Assembly: GCA_903933915.1 (NCBI GenBank)
Contig: CAIZLW010000102.1
Span: 1 to 63,410 of the forward strand
Direction: 5' to 3'
From: an uncultured beta proteobacterium
Lineage (GTDB): Bacteria; Pseudomonadota; Gammaproteobacteria; Burkholderiales; SG8-41
Length of the DNA: 63,410 nt
Shown here: positions 9,636 to 20,036 of the stretch, in pieces
How the letters are laid out: the number at the start of each line of letters is the position of its first letter
How positions within the stretch are numbered: the first letter of the stretch is position 1
Program-made: the position numbers and the translations under genes
Notes under the pieces: generated by a model
What the model saw: the letters and a program-made list of their open reading frames with translations, nothing else
Told to the model about the DNA's origin: nothing
Databases searched by the model: none

Positions 9636-10553
9636 TCAGCCGGGCAACTGCAGAAACCGCGCGGGGTTCAAAGCGGCACCGCGCTGGCGCACCTCAAAAT
9701 GCAGATGCGAGCCTGTTGCGCGACCGGTCCGGCCAACATCGGCGATCCGGGATCCGCGGAAAACCACATCACCGACTTTCACGTATTTCTTCGATGCGTG
9801 GGCATAACGCGATATCAGATCGTTGCCGTGATCAATCTCGATCATATTACCATATTGAGGGTGAAACTCGGCGTAGACAACCACCCCTGCAGCCGCTGAA
9901 AACACCGGGGTGCCTTCCTCGGCCATGAAGTCGATGCCCTCATGAAATGCACGCTGGCCGGTGAACGGATCAATGCGCCAGCCGAAGTTCGAGGAATACC
10001 AGCCACCCTCGACCGGCAGCTTGGTCGGGATCAGTTTCTTGCGCGCGCTTTCCTGCGTATACATCGACTCCAGCAGGCCGAGTTTGTCGCCGCGGTCTTC
10101 CAGTTGGCGGGTCAACTCATCAATCTGCTGTGTAAAGTCGCTCAGCGAAAGGTTCTGGCTGGGAATTGAAGACGGCGCGCCGCCGCGCCCGGGCACCTCG
10201 TTGAACATCAGGTCCTGGGGCTTGAATCCGGCGAGTTTGGCCAGACGCTCGCCCAGAGTTTCGAGACGCAGCAACTGCGCCTGCATCTGACCCAAGCGGA
10301 CAGCCATCGCATTCAGGTTATCCTGCAGGTAAGATTGGTTTTTTTCCTGCTGCTGGCGCTGGATGGAAACCAGCACGTCCCGCACATAGGGAATATTCAG
10401 TTCGGCGGCAAAACGCAGGATGCCGTAATTGAGCGCCCCGGCCAGCAAGATCACCAACCCGAACATGGCCATGCCTGAAGCAATCAGGTGCGGCCAGCCC
10501 AAAGTAATGGTCCGCGCCTTTGGCAGCTTCTCGGAAACCAGAATAATATTCAT
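9636..10553 (-). CDS. M23 family peptidoglycan metallopeptidase (LytM domain)
   Basis: Envelope peptidase of 305 residues, anchored by an N-terminal membrane segment at about residues 25-50. A coiled-coil-rich periplasmic region (about residues 60-165) and a C-terminal LytM/M23 domain follow. The zinc ligands are present: His and Asp of 'FHEGIDF' and the His pair of 'GSHLHFEV'. It could be an active DD-endopeptidase, or an EnvC/NlpD-like activator with intact ligands. This gene next to secA is a recurrent betaproteobacterial arrangement. Its ATG is only 21 bases from the divergent DciA-like ATG, so both promoters must overlap the opposite gene. Confidence 0.92.
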   Translation of the reverse strand: MNIILVSEKLPKARTITLGWPHLIASGMAMFGLVILLAGALNYGILRFAAELNIPYVRDVLVSIQRQQQEKNQSYLQDNLNAMAVRLGQMQAQLLRLETLGERLAKLAGFKPQDLMFNEVPGRGGAPSSIPSQNLSLSDFTQQIDELTRQLEDRGDKLGLLESMYTQESARKKLIPTKLPVEGGWYSSNFGWRIDPFTGQRAFHEGIDFMAEEGTPVFSAAAGVVVYAEFHPQYGNMIEIDHGNDLISRYAHASKKYVKVGDVVFRGSRIADVGRTGRATGSHLHFEVRQRGAALNPARFLQLPG

Positions 10554-10574
10554 GGTCTACATCCCCTTTTCGCC

Positions 10575-11015
10575 ATGTCCAACCGCAAACTAAGCGCCCT
10601 GATCGGCAACACCACGGGCTTATCAGCTCTCAATCGGACCATGCAGCGCATTGCTGCACTGCAAAGGCTATATGAAGTCTGCACGCCCCCTGAACTGATC
10701 CCGGCAAGCCGTGTGGTCGGAGACCGCGGCGGCATACTGATGATAGCGGCAGACAACGGTGCAATCGCGGCAAAACTGCGCCAGTTGGCGCCCCGACTGC
10801 TCAAGAATCTACAAAAGCAGAGGGCGCAGGTTACTGGAATTCACATCCAAGTTCAAGTTTTCCAGCCTGCCCGGCGGCCCGCGCCGGTGCCGAAAAAATC
10901 GCCATTAAGCATTGATTCTATTGAGTATTTTGAGAAATTGTCGCAGCGCATCAAAGATCCCGGTTTACGGTCTGCGCTGTCCAGATTCGCCGCCAGGCGG
11001 CGCGCCGGGGCCTGA
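10575..11015 (+). CDS. DUF721 / DciA-like protein
   Basis: A 146-residue protein with a DUF721 (DciA-type) domain; DciA members load the replicative helicase DnaB, but short DUF721 proteins vary and the role here is inferred. The recognisable block runs from 'MQRIAALQRLYEVCTPPEL' to 'LMIAADNGAIAAKLRQLAP', with hydrophobic strands and helices as in the family, followed by a basic tail ('FAARRRAGA'). I chose the ATG at 10575 because the frame further upstream is antisense to the M23 gene and carries no family similarity. It is convergent with the small membrane gene at 11039-11224. Confidence 0.75.
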   Translation: MSNRKLSALIGNTTGLSALNRTMQRIAALQRLYEVCTPPELIPASRVVGDRGGILMIAADNGAIAAKLRQLAPRLLKNLQKQRAQVTGIHIQVQVFQPARRPAPVPKKSPLSIDSIEYFEKLSQRIKDPGLRSALSRFAARRRAGA

Positions 11016-11038
11016 ACAGGCCGCGGCGTCGATCACCT

Positions 11039-11224
11039 TCAAACCACCATCAACAGCCGCTCCACGGCATAAAACGCCACCAGCGCCAGCGCAAAGGCCA
11101 GCGTGGCCAGGAAAACCCGCCACGCGAAACGCAGGTAGCGGGGCTCCCGGTACCAGGCATAAAGCCCCAGCGAAACCCCGATGGTGATCAGCGCGAGAAG
11201 GCCAAACAGGCGAAGCAGCAACAT
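11039..11224 (-). CDS. Small two-helix membrane protein, function unknown
   Basis: A 61-residue protein with two predicted transmembrane segments: 'LLRLFGLLALITIGVSLGLY' and the C-terminal 'VFLATLAFALALVAFYAVE'. They are separated by a short basic loop with 'WYREPRYLRFAWR'. It lies 31 bases after lpxC on the same strand, at the end of the dcw-lpxC run, so it is probably the last gene of that transcription unit. I do not recognise a function. The coherent membrane topology and the position support a real gene. Confidence 0.7.
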   Translation of the reverse strand: MLLLRLFGLLALITIGVSLGLYAWYREPRYLRFAWRVFLATLAFALALVAFYAVERLLMVV

Positions 11225-11255
11225 AGACTAGGGATGGGACTGCAGCGCCCGGACC

Positions 11256-12167
11256 TCAGGCCGCCTGCGGTTGCCAGGCGAGGAAGGCGGGAGCGTCCTC
11301 GATGCGGTCAAAACTGACGTATTCCCAGGCCTGCGGCTGCTCCAGCAGATGCCGCAGCAGCCGGTTGTTCATCGCGTGGCCGGATTTGTGTCCGCTGAAG
11401 GCACCGATCAGCGGATGCCCCAGAAGATAAAGGTCGCCGATGGCATCCAGCACCTTGTGTTTGACGAACTCGTTGTCATAGCGCAGGCCGTCGTTGTTCA
11501 GTACCCGGTACTCATCCATGACGATGGCATTGTCGAGGCTGCCGCCAAGGGCCAGCCCCTGCGAGCGCATGCTCTCAACGTCCTGCATGAAGCCGAATGT
11601 CCGCGCCCGCGCCACTTCCTTGACGTAGGAGGTGGAAGCAAAGTCGACCACCACTGTCTGCGCGCTGGCGTCGAACACCGGATGCGCGTAGTCGATGGCG
11701 AGTTCCAGCCGGAACCCGTTGTAGGGCTCGAAACGCACCCACTTGTCGCCGTCGCGAACCTCCACCGGTTTCAGAATGCGGATGAATTTTTTCGGGGCAT
11801 CCTGCTCCTCGATGCCGGCGGACTGCAGCAAAAACACGAACGGACCGGCGCTGCCATCCATGATCGGCACTTCCGGCGCCGTGACATCGATCCAGACGTT
11901 GTCGACGCCGAGACCCGCCAGCGCCGACATCAGGTGCTCGACCGTCTGCACCCGTGCGCCGTCCTTCTCCAGGCAGGAGGACAACCGTGTGTCATGCACC
12001 GCATACGGATCGGCCTTGATATCGACCGGCTCCGCAAGATCCGTACGCCGGAAAACGATCCCCGTATCCGGCTGCGCCGGGCGCAAGGTCAGGTGAACCT
12101 TTTCGCCCGTGTGCAGACCCACGCCGGTGGCGCGGATCACGTTCTTCAATGTGCGTTGCTTGATCAC
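11256..12167 (-). CDS. lpxC: UDP-3-O-acyl-N-acetylglucosamine deacetylase LpxC
   Basis: Zinc deacetylase catalysing the committed step of lipid A synthesis in the cytoplasm. It has 303 residues, the family length. It starts '[20 protein letters not shown]', as expected. The zinc and catalytic residues are visible: the His of 'VEHLMSAL', 'MDGSAGPF', and '[18 protein letters not shown]' with the catalytic His. It follows ftsZ by 144 bases, the standard end of the proteobacterial dcw cluster. The presence of the gene implies a Gram-negative outer membrane with lipid A. Confidence 0.98.
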   Translation of the reverse strand: MIKQRTLKNVIRATGVGLHTGEKVHLTLRPAQPDTGIVFRRTDLAEPVDIKADPYAVHDTRLSSCLEKDGARVQTVEHLMSALAGLGVDNVWIDVTAPEVPIMDGSAGPFVFLLQSAGIEEQDAPKKFIRILKPVEVRDGDKWVRFEPYNGFRLELAIDYAHPVFDASAQTVVVDFASTSYVKEVARARTFGFMQDVESMRSQGLALGGSLDNAIVMDEYRVLNNDGLRYDNEFVKHKVLDAIGDLYLLGHPLIGAFSGHKSGHAMNNRLLRHLLEQPQAWEYVSFDRIEDAPAFLAWQPQAA

Positions 12168-12261
12168 GTTCAGTCAGCTTGCGATGGTTGTCCAAAAGTC
12201 CGGCCAATTGCCAATGGCGGCGGCATCAAGGATTTTACCATGATGCCGCACCGCAACACCC

Positions 12262-12286
12262 GCGCCCAGCCCGGTTCGGCTGGCGC
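12262..12286. other. GC-rich hairpin between ftsZ and lpxC
   Basis: GCGCC + AGCC (12262-12271, with one unpaired C) pairs with GGCT + GGCGC (12278-12286) around a 6-base loop. There is no T run on either side, so it is not a classical terminator. It lies in the 144-base ftsZ-lpxC gap and might attenuate or stabilise the message. Confidence 0.3.
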
Positions 12287-12311
12287 GCGCCGCCTTCGCT
12301 CAACCGCCGGG

Positions 12312-13478
12312 TCAGTCCGCCTGTTTGCGCAGGAACGCCGGGATATCAAGCATTTCCACCCCGGACTGGCGCATCGCTTCAATCGTTGCATCCCGGTTGC
12401 GGCGACGGATCACCGCCGGTTGCTCCAGCGCACCGTAGTCAACGTCTTGGGAAATCGCCATGTTGTCGGTGCCGGTCTTCTGCGACACCACGATCATCGG
12501 CTTCGAAGCGTGGCGCACCAGCGGCTTGCCCAACCCCGTGGCAACGATGGTCACGCGCAGGCTGTCTTCCAGGCTGTCGTCGTACACCGTGCCAACAATG
12601 ACCGTCGCCGAATCCGCCGCAAACGCCTTGATGGTTTCCATGACGTCGTACATTTCCTGCAACTGGAAGGTCGCCTTGCTCGCCGAAATGTTGACCAGCA
12701 CGCCGCGCGCATCGGAAATATTGATGTCTTCGAGCAACGGGCACGCCACCGCTTGTTCCGCAGCCTCGCGCGCGCGGCCGGTGCCGGCCGCCTTCGCCGA
12801 ACCCATCATCGCCATACCCATCTCGCCCATCACCGTGCGCACGTCGGCAAAGTCGACGTTGATCATGCCCGGGCATTTGATGATTTCCGCGATGCCGGCA
12901 ACCGCGCCGTGCAGCACATCGTTGGCGGCACGGAAAGCTTCGTCGAGCGTGATCGAATTGCCCAGCACCTGCATCAGCTTGTCGTTGGGAATGACGATCA
13001 GTGAATCGACATGCTGCGCCAGCGCGTCGAGTCCTTCCTGCGCCAGCCGCTGCCGTTTGCCTTCAAATGCAAACGGCTTGGTCACTACGGCCACGGTCAG
13101 GATGCCGAGTTCCTTGGCGATTTCCGCCACCACCGGCGCAGCGCCGGTGCCGGTGCCGCCGCCCATGCCTGCGGTCAGGAATAGCATGTCGGCGCCGGAG
13201 ATCATCTCGGCGATGCGCTCGCGGTCCTCAAGAGCGGCCTGGCGGCCGATCTCGGGATTAGCACCGGCGCCCAGACCTTTGGTAATGCCGGTGCCGAGCT
13301 GGATCTGGGTCTTGGCCTGATTGCGCTTGAGCGCCTGAGCGTCGGTGTTGGCGCAGATGAACTCCACGCCCTCCACGCCATGGACGATCATGTGATCCAC
13401 CGCATTGCCGCCGCAACCGCCGACACCGATCACCTTGATTACTGCTTCCTGCGCTTGTGCATCAATCAGTTCAATCAT
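12312..13478 (-). CDS. ftsZ: Cell division GTPase FtsZ
   Basis: Tubulin-like GTPase that forms the division ring. It has 388 residues from the ATG at 13478 ('MIELIDAQAQEAVIKVIGVG'), preceded by AAGGAG six bases upstream; an upstream in-frame Met has no such support. The GTP-binding signature 'GGGTGTGAAPVVAEIAKELG' and the T7 catalytic loop 'NVDFADVRTVM' are present. The C-terminal conserved peptide 'DIPAFLRKQAD' is intact, the docking site for FtsA, ZipA and ZapD. It lies between ftsA and lpxC; the 99-base gap after ftsA may hold an extra promoter. Confidence 0.98.
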   Translation of the reverse strand: MIELIDAQAQEAVIKVIGVGGCGGNAVDHMIVHGVEGVEFICANTDAQALKRNQAKTQIQLGTGITKGLGAGANPEIGRQAALEDRERIAEMISGADMLFLTAGMGGGTGTGAAPVVAEIAKELGILTVAVVTKPFAFEGKRQRLAQEGLDALAQHVDSLIVIPNDKLMQVLGNSITLDEAFRAANDVLHGAVAGIAEIIKCPGMINVDFADVRTVMGEMGMAMMGSAKAAGTGRAREAAEQAVACPLLEDINISDARGVLVNISASKATFQLQEMYDVMETIKAFAADSATVIVGTVYDDSLEDSLRVTIVATGLGKPLVRHASKPMIVVSQKTGTDNMAISQDVDYGALEQPAVIRRRNRDATIEAMRQSGVEMLDIPAFLRKQAD

Positions 13479-13577
13479 GTGAATCTCCTTTTTCTGCAAG
13501 CAAAGTTATGTTGAAAAATCCCGCAACCAAAAACCAAAAATCCCTCAATCCGCAAATTCCTGTCATCGACGCCATTT

Positions 13578-14816
13578 CTAAAAATTTCCCGTGAACCACG
13601 TTTTCATGCGGTCCATCACCTGTTGGAAACTGCTGACATGCATGCGTGCGACATCGCGCTGGCGATGCTCGTCGGCGCCGGCCATCAGCAGACCGACCCC
13701 GGTCGCATAACGCGTGCTGCGCACCACTTCGGCCAAGCCGCCGGCGTACTGCGGCATGCCGATGCGCACCGGCATGTGGAATATCTCTTCGCCCAGTTCG
13801 ACCATGCCCTGCATTGAGCTGGAGCCACCGGTCAGCACCACACCTGACGACAGCAGTTCCTCGTAGCCGCTGCGCCGCAACTCGGCCTGCACCAGCGAAT
13901 AAAGTTCTTCGACGCGTGGCTCAATCACCTCGGCCAAGGTCTTGCGCGACAGCTGGCGCGAGCTGCGGTCGCCGACCCCCGGCACATCGACCATCTCCTG
14001 CGGATCTGCAAGTTGCGACAGCGCGCAACCGAAACGCTGCTTGATGTCTTCCGCATCCTTGGTCGGGGTGCGCAAGGCCATCGCGATGTCATTGGTAATC
14101 TGGTCACCGGCAATCGGGATCACCGCGGTATGACGGATCGCGCCGTTGGTGAACACCGCCATATCGGTGGTGCCGCCGCCGATGTCGACCAGGCACACGC
14201 CGAGATCTTTTTCGTCTTCGGAAAGCACCGCGACTGAAGAAGCCAGCGGCTGCAGGATCAGGTCATTGACTTCGAGTCCGCAGCGCCGGACGCACTTGAT
14301 GATGTTCTGCGCCGCCGACACCGCGCCGGTGACGATGTGCACCTTGACCTCCAGCCGCACACCCGACATACCCAGCGGCTCGCGCACGTCTTCCTGACCG
14401 TCGATGATGAACTCCTGATTCAACACATGCAGGATCTGCTGGTCGTTGGGAATCTGCACGGCTTTCGCGGTCTCAATCACGCGATCGATGTCCATCTGCG
14501 CGACCTCCTTGTCCTTAATCGCGACCATGCCCTGCGAATTGAAGCTCTTGATATGGTTGCCGGCGATTCCGGTGTAGACCTCGCTGATCTTGCAGTCGGC
14601 CATCAGCTCAGCTTCTTCCAGCGCGCGCTGGATGGCATTGACGGTGGTCTCGATGTTGACCACCACGCCTTTTTTCAACCCGCGCGACGGGTGACTGCCC
14701 ATGCCGATGATCTCGAAGCCGCCCTCCGGCTTGAGCTCGGCGACAATCGCGACGATTTTCGATGTGCCGATATCCAGGCCCACCACCAGTTTTTTGCTTT
14801 CTCTGTTCTTGCTCAT
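13578..14816 (-). CDS. ftsA: Cell division protein FtsA
   Basis: Actin-like ATPase that tethers FtsZ filaments to the membrane. It has 412 residues from the ATG at 14816 ('MSKNRESKKLVVGLDIGTSK'). The ATPase elements 'GLDIGTSKIVAIVAE', 'CLVDIGGGTTDMAVF' and 'VVLTGGSSSMQGM' are present. The C-terminal amphipathic helix ('FQQVMDRMKTWFTGNF') is the membrane anchor. It begins 34 bases after ftsQ. The 36 in-frame codons upstream of 14816 run through the end of ftsQ and are not part of the protein. Confidence 0.97.
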   Translation of the reverse strand: MSKNRESKKLVVGLDIGTSKIVAIVAELKPEGGFEIIGMGSHPSRGLKKGVVVNIETTVNAIQRALEEAELMADCKISEVYTGIAGNHIKSFNSQGMVAIKDKEVAQMDIDRVIETAKAVQIPNDQQILHVLNQEFIIDGQEDVREPLGMSGVRLEVKVHIVTGAVSAAQNIIKCVRRCGLEVNDLILQPLASSVAVLSEDEKDLGVCLVDIGGGTTDMAVFTNGAIRHTAVIPIAGDQITNDIAMALRTPTKDAEDIKQRFGCALSQLADPQEMVDVPGVGDRSSRQLSRKTLAEVIEPRVEELYSLVQAELRRSGYEELLSSGVVLTGGSSSMQGMVELGEEIFHMPVRIGMPQYAGGLAEVVRSTRYATGVGLLMAGADEHRQRDVARMHVSSFQQVMDRMKTWFTGNF

Positions 14817-14850
14817 AGTCCGTTTTTCCCTGACCTGTTTTCCCGTGCGC

Positions 14851-15585
14851 CTAAACGCCGCGCTTCGGCTTGGTTTCCGCCGCCGGTGGCAATCCCGGTA
14901 CCCTTGCAGCAAACCCGTTGGCATAACGCAGATCGACCCGGTCCACTGGCTTCGTCATGCGCGCAATCGTGCGCGGATACGTCGACACGAAGCGCCGCAG
15001 GCGATCCTCGACATGTTCACGTCCAAAATCCACGGTCATGCCGTCGTCGAGCCGGATCTGCCAGGCGCGACGCGGCGATACATTGAGTTCGCCGGGCATC
15101 TTGCCGATCACCGCCAGGCTGCGCCGGAACAACTCGTACTGAATAGCCATCTCCTTCGCCGCGCCTTCAGGGCCGTTGAACAGCGGCAGCGCGCCGTCGA
15201 AAGCCGCCTCAAAAACTTCGCCATGCACATTCACCAGCCCCGCCTTGCCCCAGCGTGCCAGCGGCACATGTTCGGTGAGCACCACTTCCAGCGCACCGGG
15301 CCACTGGCGGCGCACATCCGCGCGCCGCACCCACGGCAGCTTCTCGAATGCGGTGCGCGTCGACGCCAGTTGCAGCGTGAAAAAATTGCCGCGAACTTCG
15401 CGCCGCACAATGCTTTCCACCTGTTCGGGCGTGACATGAGTCAACGGCGAAACCACGCGCACCTCGGTAATTGGAAACACCGGCAGGCGCACGATCCACA
15501 AGGCGCCGCCATACAACAGGCCGAGCAGCGCCGCCACGACCAGCAGGTCGGACAGACGATTGAGCGCGGCGGGCTTATCCCACAT
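14851..15585 (-). CDS. ftsQ: Cell division protein FtsQ
   Basis: Bitopic inner-membrane divisome protein that recruits FtsB and FtsL. It has 244 residues: a short cytoplasmic N-terminus, one transmembrane helix ('[19 protein letters not shown]'), a POTRA domain beginning '[20 protein letters not shown]', and a beta domain up to the C-terminus. The start overlaps the end of ddl by 11 bases. The order ddl-ftsQ-ftsA-ftsZ is the canonical distal part of the dcw cluster. Confidence 0.96.
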   Translation of the reverse strand: MWDKPAALNRLSDLLVVAALLGLLYGGALWIVRLPVFPITEVRVVSPLTHVTPEQVESIVRREVRGNFFTLQLASTRTAFEKLPWVRRADVRRQWPGALEVVLTEHVPLARWGKAGLVNVHGEVFEAAFDGALPLFNGPEGAAKEMAIQYELFRRSLAVIGKMPGELNVSPRRAWQIRLDDGMTVDFGREHVEDRLRRFVSTYPRTIARMTKPVDRVDLRYANGFAARVPGLPPAAETKPKRGV

Positions 15586-16486
15586 GAGCCAGCTCCAGAA
15601 TGCGCAGCACGAGATCGTTGAATGACAGACCGGCCTGACGCGCCGCCATCGGCACCAGGCTGTGCCCGGTCATGCCGGGCGAGGTGTTCATTTCCAGGAA
15701 CTGCACGCTGCCGTCGGCGCGCCGGATCAGGTCGGCACGCCCCCAGCCGGCACAGCCCAGCGCCTGCGCACTCCTCATCACCAGCGCGCGGATGCGCAGC
15801 TCTTCCGCCTCCGGCAGACCACAGGGGCAGTGATACTTCGTCTCGTCGCTGAAATACTTGTTCTGATAGTCGTAATTACCCTGCGGCGCCTCGATGCGGA
15901 TCAGCGGCAAGACCTGGTCCCCGAGAAAACCGGCTGTCAGTTCTTCACCGGCGATGAACTCTTCCGCCATCACAAACGCGTCGTGAAGCGCCGCCAGCGC
16001 ATAGGCTTGCGGCAGTTGCGAAGCGGCAGTCACCTTGGTCAGACCGATGGTCGATCCCTCGTGCGCCGGCTTGACGATCAACGGCAGACCGAGACGCTGC
16101 GCAACACCGGCCCAATCGCTGCCGGCATCAACCACCTCGAATCGCGGCGTCGGGATGCAGGCCGCGGTCCACACCATTTTTGTGCGCACCTTGTCCATCG
16201 CCAGCGCCGAAGCCATTACGCCGCTGCCGGTATACGGAATGCCCATCAGTTCCAGCGCGCCCTGCACCGTGCCGTCTTCGCCGTAACGGCCGTGCAATGC
16301 AATGAACACGCGAGCAAAGCCGTCGCGCTTGAGCTCAAAAATCTCACGTTCGGCCGGGTCAAAGGCATGGGCATCGAGACCGCTCTGCTGCAGTGCTTTC
16401 AGCACATTGCCGCCGCTCATCAGTGAAATTTCACGCTCTGCGCTGCGTCCGCCGAACAGCACCGCGATTTTCCCTGGGCTGCTCAT
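15575..16486 (-). CDS. ddl: D-alanine--D-alanine ligase Ddl
   Basis: ATP-grasp enzyme joining two D-alanines for the peptidoglycan pentapeptide. It has 303 residues. It begins '[19 protein letters not shown]' with the family '[11 protein letters not shown]' block. The ATP-grasp region '[20 protein letters not shown]' and the metal-binding end '[19 protein letters not shown]' follow. It overlaps murB by 4 bases (ATGA) and ftsQ by 11, so the block is tightly coupled. Confidence 0.97.
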   Translation of the reverse strand: MSSPGKIAVLFGGRSAEREISLMSGGNVLKALQQSGLDAHAFDPAEREIFELKRDGFARVFIALHGRYGEDGTVQGALELMGIPYTGSGVMASALAMDKVRTKMVWTAACIPTPRFEVVDAGSDWAGVAQRLGLPLIVKPAHEGSTIGLTKVTAASQLPQAYALAALHDAFVMAEEFIAGEELTAGFLGDQVLPLIRIEAPQGNYDYQNKYFSDETKYHCPCGLPEAEELRIRALVMRSAQALGCAGWGRADLIRRADGSVQFLEMNTSPGMTGHSLVPMAARQAGLSFNDLVLRILELAHVG

Positions 16487-17451
16487 GCGCGCTCCCCGAC
16501 CACGCGCACTTCGCGCTCCAGATGGATGCCGAACTGCTGCTGCACACTTTGTTGCGCCAGTTCAATCAGCGCTTCGATATCGGCCGCGCTGGCACCGCCG
16601 TTGTTGACAATGAAGTTGGCGTGTTTCGCCGAAATCGACGCGCCGCCGATGCAGCGGCCCTTCAGCCCGCAAGCCTCGATCATCCGTGCCGCATGATCCC
16701 CGGGCGGATTGCGGAACACCGAACCCGCGTTAGGCATGCCCAGCGGCTGCGCGGCAATGCGCTGCGCCAGCAAAGTCTTGATTCTTGCGCGCGCCTGCCC
16801 GCCATCGCCATGGGGCATGCGGAAGGTCGCCGCCACAAACCATTCCTCGATGCCGTGATACACGGAGCCACTCGTCATGCTCGACATCTGGTGGGAACGC
16901 CGCTCGACGCTGCGATAGCCGATGGTGTAGTGCTGCGGCGTACGCACATGCCGCATTCCGGTACGGTCCAGCGTTTCGACCTGGGCCACCAGATTCCAGG
17001 TTTCCCCGCCATAACAGCCGGCGTTCATCGCCAGCGCGCCGCCGATGGTACCGGGGATGCCGGCAAGAAACTCGGCTCCGGCCAGATTGTTGATGGCCGC
17101 TGTGCGCGCCACTTTGGGGCAGGCGACACCCGCCTGAACCCAGATTTCGCCGCCGGTCTCATCGCTGGGCACGACGCGCAGACCGCGCAACGCCCAGTGC
17201 GTGAAGATCACGGTGCCGTCGAGACCGCCGTCGCGCACCAGCAGATTGCTGCCCAGCCCGACTACATGCACCGGTTCGCCATCCGGCAGTCCGCGCAGAA
17301 ACAGCGCCATATCGTCGAGGTCGGCCGGCGTGTAGGCGCGGCGAACCGGTCCGCCGGCGCGCCAGCTGACATGCCGCGCCATGGGCTCGTCGTTGCGCAA
17401 TTCCCCGCGCAGTCCGTGAGCCGATAGTTGTTGTTGGTCGCTCATATTCAT
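16483..17451 (-). CDS. murB: UDP-N-acetylenolpyruvoylglucosamine reductase MurB
   Basis: FAD enzyme reducing UDP-GlcNAc-enolpyruvate to UDP-MurNAc. It has 322 residues from the ATG at 17451; a second ATG two codons on (17445) is equally possible. FAD-binding blocks '[20 protein letters not shown]' and '[20 protein letters not shown]' are visible. The catalytic Ser motif is '[19 protein letters not shown]'. One base separates its start from the murC stop. The long in-frame extension upstream is antisense-like sequence from murC and is excluded. Confidence 0.96.
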   Translation of the reverse strand: MNMSDQQQLSAHGLRGELRNDEPMARHVSWRAGGPVRRAYTPADLDDMALFLRGLPDGEPVHVVGLGSNLLVRDGGLDGTVIFTHWALRGLRVVPSDETGGEIWVQAGVACPKVARTAAINNLAGAEFLAGIPGTIGGALAMNAGCYGGETWNLVAQVETLDRTGMRHVRTPQHYTIGYRSVERRSHQMSSMTSGSVYHGIEEWFVAATFRMPHGDGGQARARIKTLLAQRIAAQPLGMPNAGSVFRNPPGDHAARMIEACGLKGRCIGGASISAKHANFIVNNGGASAADIEALIELAQQSVQQQFGIHLEREVRVVGERA

Positions 17452-17452
17452 G

Positions 17453-18844
17453 TCAGCCCTGCACCAGCCTGCCGGCCACGGTGCCGATCGAGCCGGCCCC
17501 CATCGCCAGCACCACATCGCCGTCGCGAACCGCGCCGCGGATCGCAGCCGGCAGTTCAGCCACCTGCTCGACGAACACCGGCTCCACCTTGCCCAGCACC
17601 CGCACCGCGCGCGCCAGCGCCCGGCCGTCGGCGGCAACGATCGGCGACTCGCCGGCTGCATACACCTCGGTCAGCAGCAACGCATCAACGCTCGACAACA
17701 CGCGCGCAAAATCCTCGAAACAGTCACGCGTCCGCGTATAACGGTGCGGCTGGAATACCATGACCAGACGGCGTCCCGGGAAAGCGCCACGCGCCGCGGC
17801 AATGGTTGCCGCCATCTCGACCGGGTGATGACCGTAGTCATCAATCAATTCGAAAGTGCCGCCCGTCGCTGCCGGTACCGGACCGTAACGCTGGAAACGC
17901 CGGCCCACGCCCTTGAATTCGCCCAGCGCACGAACAATTTTTTCATCGGGCACACCGACTTCCATGCCAATCGCAATTGCCGCCAGCGCGTTCAACACGT
18001 TATGCACCCCGGCCAGGTTCAGCGTGATGTCGAGGTCGGTCAGGCGCCGGCCGTTCTTGCGCTGCACGCGAAAACGCATCTGTCCGGCGGACGCGGTCAC
18101 CGCATACGCACGAATCTGCGCACCCTCCTCCAGCCCGTAGGTGACCACGGTCTTGGTCAGACGCGGCATGATCGAACGCACGTTGATGTCGTCATTGCAC
18201 AGCACGACCACGCCGTAGAACGGCAAACGCTCGACAAAATCGACAAACGCCTGCTTCAGCTTGTCGAGCGAGTGGTCATACGTTTCCATGTGATCAGCGT
18301 CGATGTTGGTCACCACCGAGATCACCGGCTGCAGATGCAGGAACGACGCGTCCGATTCATCCGCTTCGGCGACGATGAATTCACCGCCACCGAGCCGCGC
18401 ATTGGCGCCGGCGCTCTCCAGCCGGCCGCCGATCACGAACGTCGGATCCAGGCCGCCCTCGGCCAGCACGCTGGCGACGAGGCTGGTGGTCGTGGTTTTG
18501 CCGTGAGTGCCGGCAACCGCAATCCCCTTTTTGAGGCGCATCAATTCAGCGAGCATCATCGCCCGCGGAACTACCGGCACCAGACGGCCGCGGGCCGCAA
18601 GCACCTCCGGGTTGTCCGCCTTGACCGCGCTGGAAATCACCACGACGTCGGCATCGCTGACGTTTTCAGCGGCATGGCCGATGCGCACCTGCGCACCCAG
18701 CCCGGCCAGCCGGCGCGTGGCGTTGCCTTCGCTCAGATCAGAACCGCTCACCGCATAACCGAGATTCAGCAGCACCTCGGCGATGCCACTCATGCCGGCG
18801 CCGCCGATGCCCACGAAATGCACGTTGCGGACCTTATGTCTCAT
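17453..18844 (-). CDS. murC: UDP-N-acetylmuramate--L-alanine ligase MurC
   Basis: First Mur ligase, adding L-Ala to UDP-MurNAc. It has 463 residues. The N-terminal Rossmann '[18 protein letters not shown]', ATP loop '[20 protein letters not shown]', central-domain '[14 protein letters not shown]' and '[14 protein letters not shown]' are characteristic of MurC. It overlaps murG by 4 bases (ATGA) and precedes murB. Confidence 0.98.
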   Translation of the reverse strand: MRHKVRNVHFVGIGGAGMSGIAEVLLNLGYAVSGSDLSEGNATRRLAGLGAQVRIGHAAENVSDADVVVISSAVKADNPEVLAARGRLVPVVPRAMMLAELMRLKKGIAVAGTHGKTTTTSLVASVLAEGGLDPTFVIGGRLESAGANARLGGGEFIVAEADESDASFLHLQPVISVVTNIDADHMETYDHSLDKLKQAFVDFVERLPFYGVVVLCNDDINVRSIMPRLTKTVVTYGLEEGAQIRAYAVTASAGQMRFRVQRKNGRRLTDLDITLNLAGVHNVLNALAAIAIGMEVGVPDEKIVRALGEFKGVGRRFQRYGPVPAATGGTFELIDDYGHHPVEMAATIAAARGAFPGRRLVMVFQPHRYTRTRDCFEDFARVLSSVDALLLTEVYAAGESPIVAADGRALARAVRVLGKVEPVFVEQVAELPAAIRGAVRDGDVVLAMGAGSIGTVAGRLVQG

Positions 18845-19941
18845 CGATTCACCGTCATCGATTCGTCTCGTGCCGGCGCCAGCTCCATGCAGATGTCGGC
18901 GACTTTCTGTGCTGCATCCGGCTTGCCCACGCCGCGGGCGGCACGTGCCATTTCGAGAAGCTTCGCCCTCGTCATGCCGCGCAGCTCTTCAGCCAGCGAT
19001 TGCGGCGTCAGCGTCGGCTGCGGCATCAGCAGCGCGGCGCCGCGGTCGGCCAGGTAACGGGCGTTACGGGTCTGGTGGTCATCAACCGCTTGCGGGAAAG
19101 GCACCAGAATGCTGCCGACGCCAGCAACAGCAAGTTCAGTCACCGTCGTTGCGCCGGAGCGGCAGATGATCAGATCGGCTTCGCCGTAACGCGACGCCAT
19201 GTCCTCGACAAACGCCAGCACTTCCGCATCGACACCGGACTGCCGGTAGCTCTGCCGCACCGAATCGGCATGGGCAGCGCCCGCCTGATGGACAACGATC
19301 GGACGTTCGGCAACAGGCAGCAACGCCAGCGCTTGCGGCACGATTTCATTCAAACCCCTCGCCCCCAGACTGCCGCCGAGGATCAACAACCGCAATCGTC
19401 CGCTGCGATTGGCAAAGCGCGCTTCCGGCGGTGCGAGATTGACAATCTCGGTGCGTATCGGGTTGCCCGACCAGATCACGTCAACCCGCCCTTCAAAAGC
19501 ATCGGGGAACGCCGACAGCACGCGGTCCGCAACACCGGCCAGCACCCGGTTGGCGAGTCCCGGCACCGCGTTCTGCTCATGGATCACCAGCGGCTTGCCG
19601 AACAGCGCCGCCATCATGCCGCCGGGAAACGCGGCGTAACCGCCCATGCCCAGCACTACATCGGGACGGTAACGGAAAATCGCGGCGGCGCTCTGCCAAA
19701 AGGCAATCAGCAAAGCCACGGGCAACACCAGTTTACGCAGCAGCCCCTTGCCGCGGACACCGCCGAAACTGATCCATGTCGCCGCATATCCGCGCGGCGG
19801 CACCAGGCGTTCTTCCATGCCGCCCTTGGCGCCCAGCCAGACTACGTTCCAGCCACGCGCGCGCATCACATCAGCCACATCAAGCCCGGGGAAAATGTGA
19901 CCGCCGGTACCACCGGCCATCACGAGCAGGGTCTGTGTCAT
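18841..19941 (-). CDS. murG: UDP-GlcNAc:lipid I N-acetylglucosaminyltransferase MurG
   Basis: Peripheral membrane GT28 glycosyltransferase converting lipid I to lipid II. It has 366 residues from the ATG at 19941 ('[20 protein letters not shown]'), with G-loops '[17 protein letters not shown]' and '[15 protein letters not shown]' and acceptor motif 'GGYAAFPGG'. The reading frame continues 54 codons upstream, but that part lies entirely in the 95-bp repeat tract at 19944-20157 and has no MurG similarity. The start overlaps the stop of the second repeat-encoded mini-frame (ATGA), so ribosomes probably arrive by coupling from upstream. The repeat provides AGAGGG as a weak ribosome site. Confidence 0.96.
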   Translation of the reverse strand: MTQTLLVMAGGTGGHIFPGLDVADVMRARGWNVVWLGAKGGMEERLVPPRGYAATWISFGGVRGKGLLRKLVLPVALLIAFWQSAAAIFRYRPDVVLGMGGYAAFPGGMMAALFGKPLVIHEQNAVPGLANRVLAGVADRVLSAFPDAFEGRVDVIWSGNPIRTEIVNLAPPEARFANRSGRLRLLILGGSLGARGLNEIVPQALALLPVAERPIVVHQAGAAHADSVRQSYRQSGVDAEVLAFVEDMASRYGEADLIICRSGATTVTELAVAGVGSILVPFPQAVDDHQTRNARYLADRGAALLMPQPTLTPQSLAEELRGMTRAKLLEMARAARGVGKPDAAQKVADICMELAPARDESMTVNR

Positions 19942-20036
19942 ACCGTGAACCCTCTCGCAAGCTGCCGGTTGTGGCTGCGCCGAAACCAGCAGCCGGTTGT
20001 GCTGACAAAAGCCATGGCGAGGGCTCGCGTCGTCAT
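19938..20036 (-). CDS. Mini-frame 2 in the ftsW-murG repeat (32 codons), possibly translated
   Basis: Second copy of the mini-frame. Its ATG overlaps the stop of mini-frame 1 and its TGA overlaps the murG ATG, again as ATGA. It differs from the first copy at three residues (Met8, Ser12 and Val32). Together with mini-frame 1 it forms a chain ftsW-ATGA-mini1-ATGA-mini2-ATGA-murG. Translation is inferred only from the preserved overlaps. Confidence 0.35.
   Translation of the reverse strand: MTTRALAMAFVSTTGCWFRRSHNRQLARGFTV

Noticed and set aside
11271-13004. 577-codon frame antisense to lpxC and ftsZ
   Set aside because: Shadow of two certain genes; it crosses the intergenic gap without any start signal.
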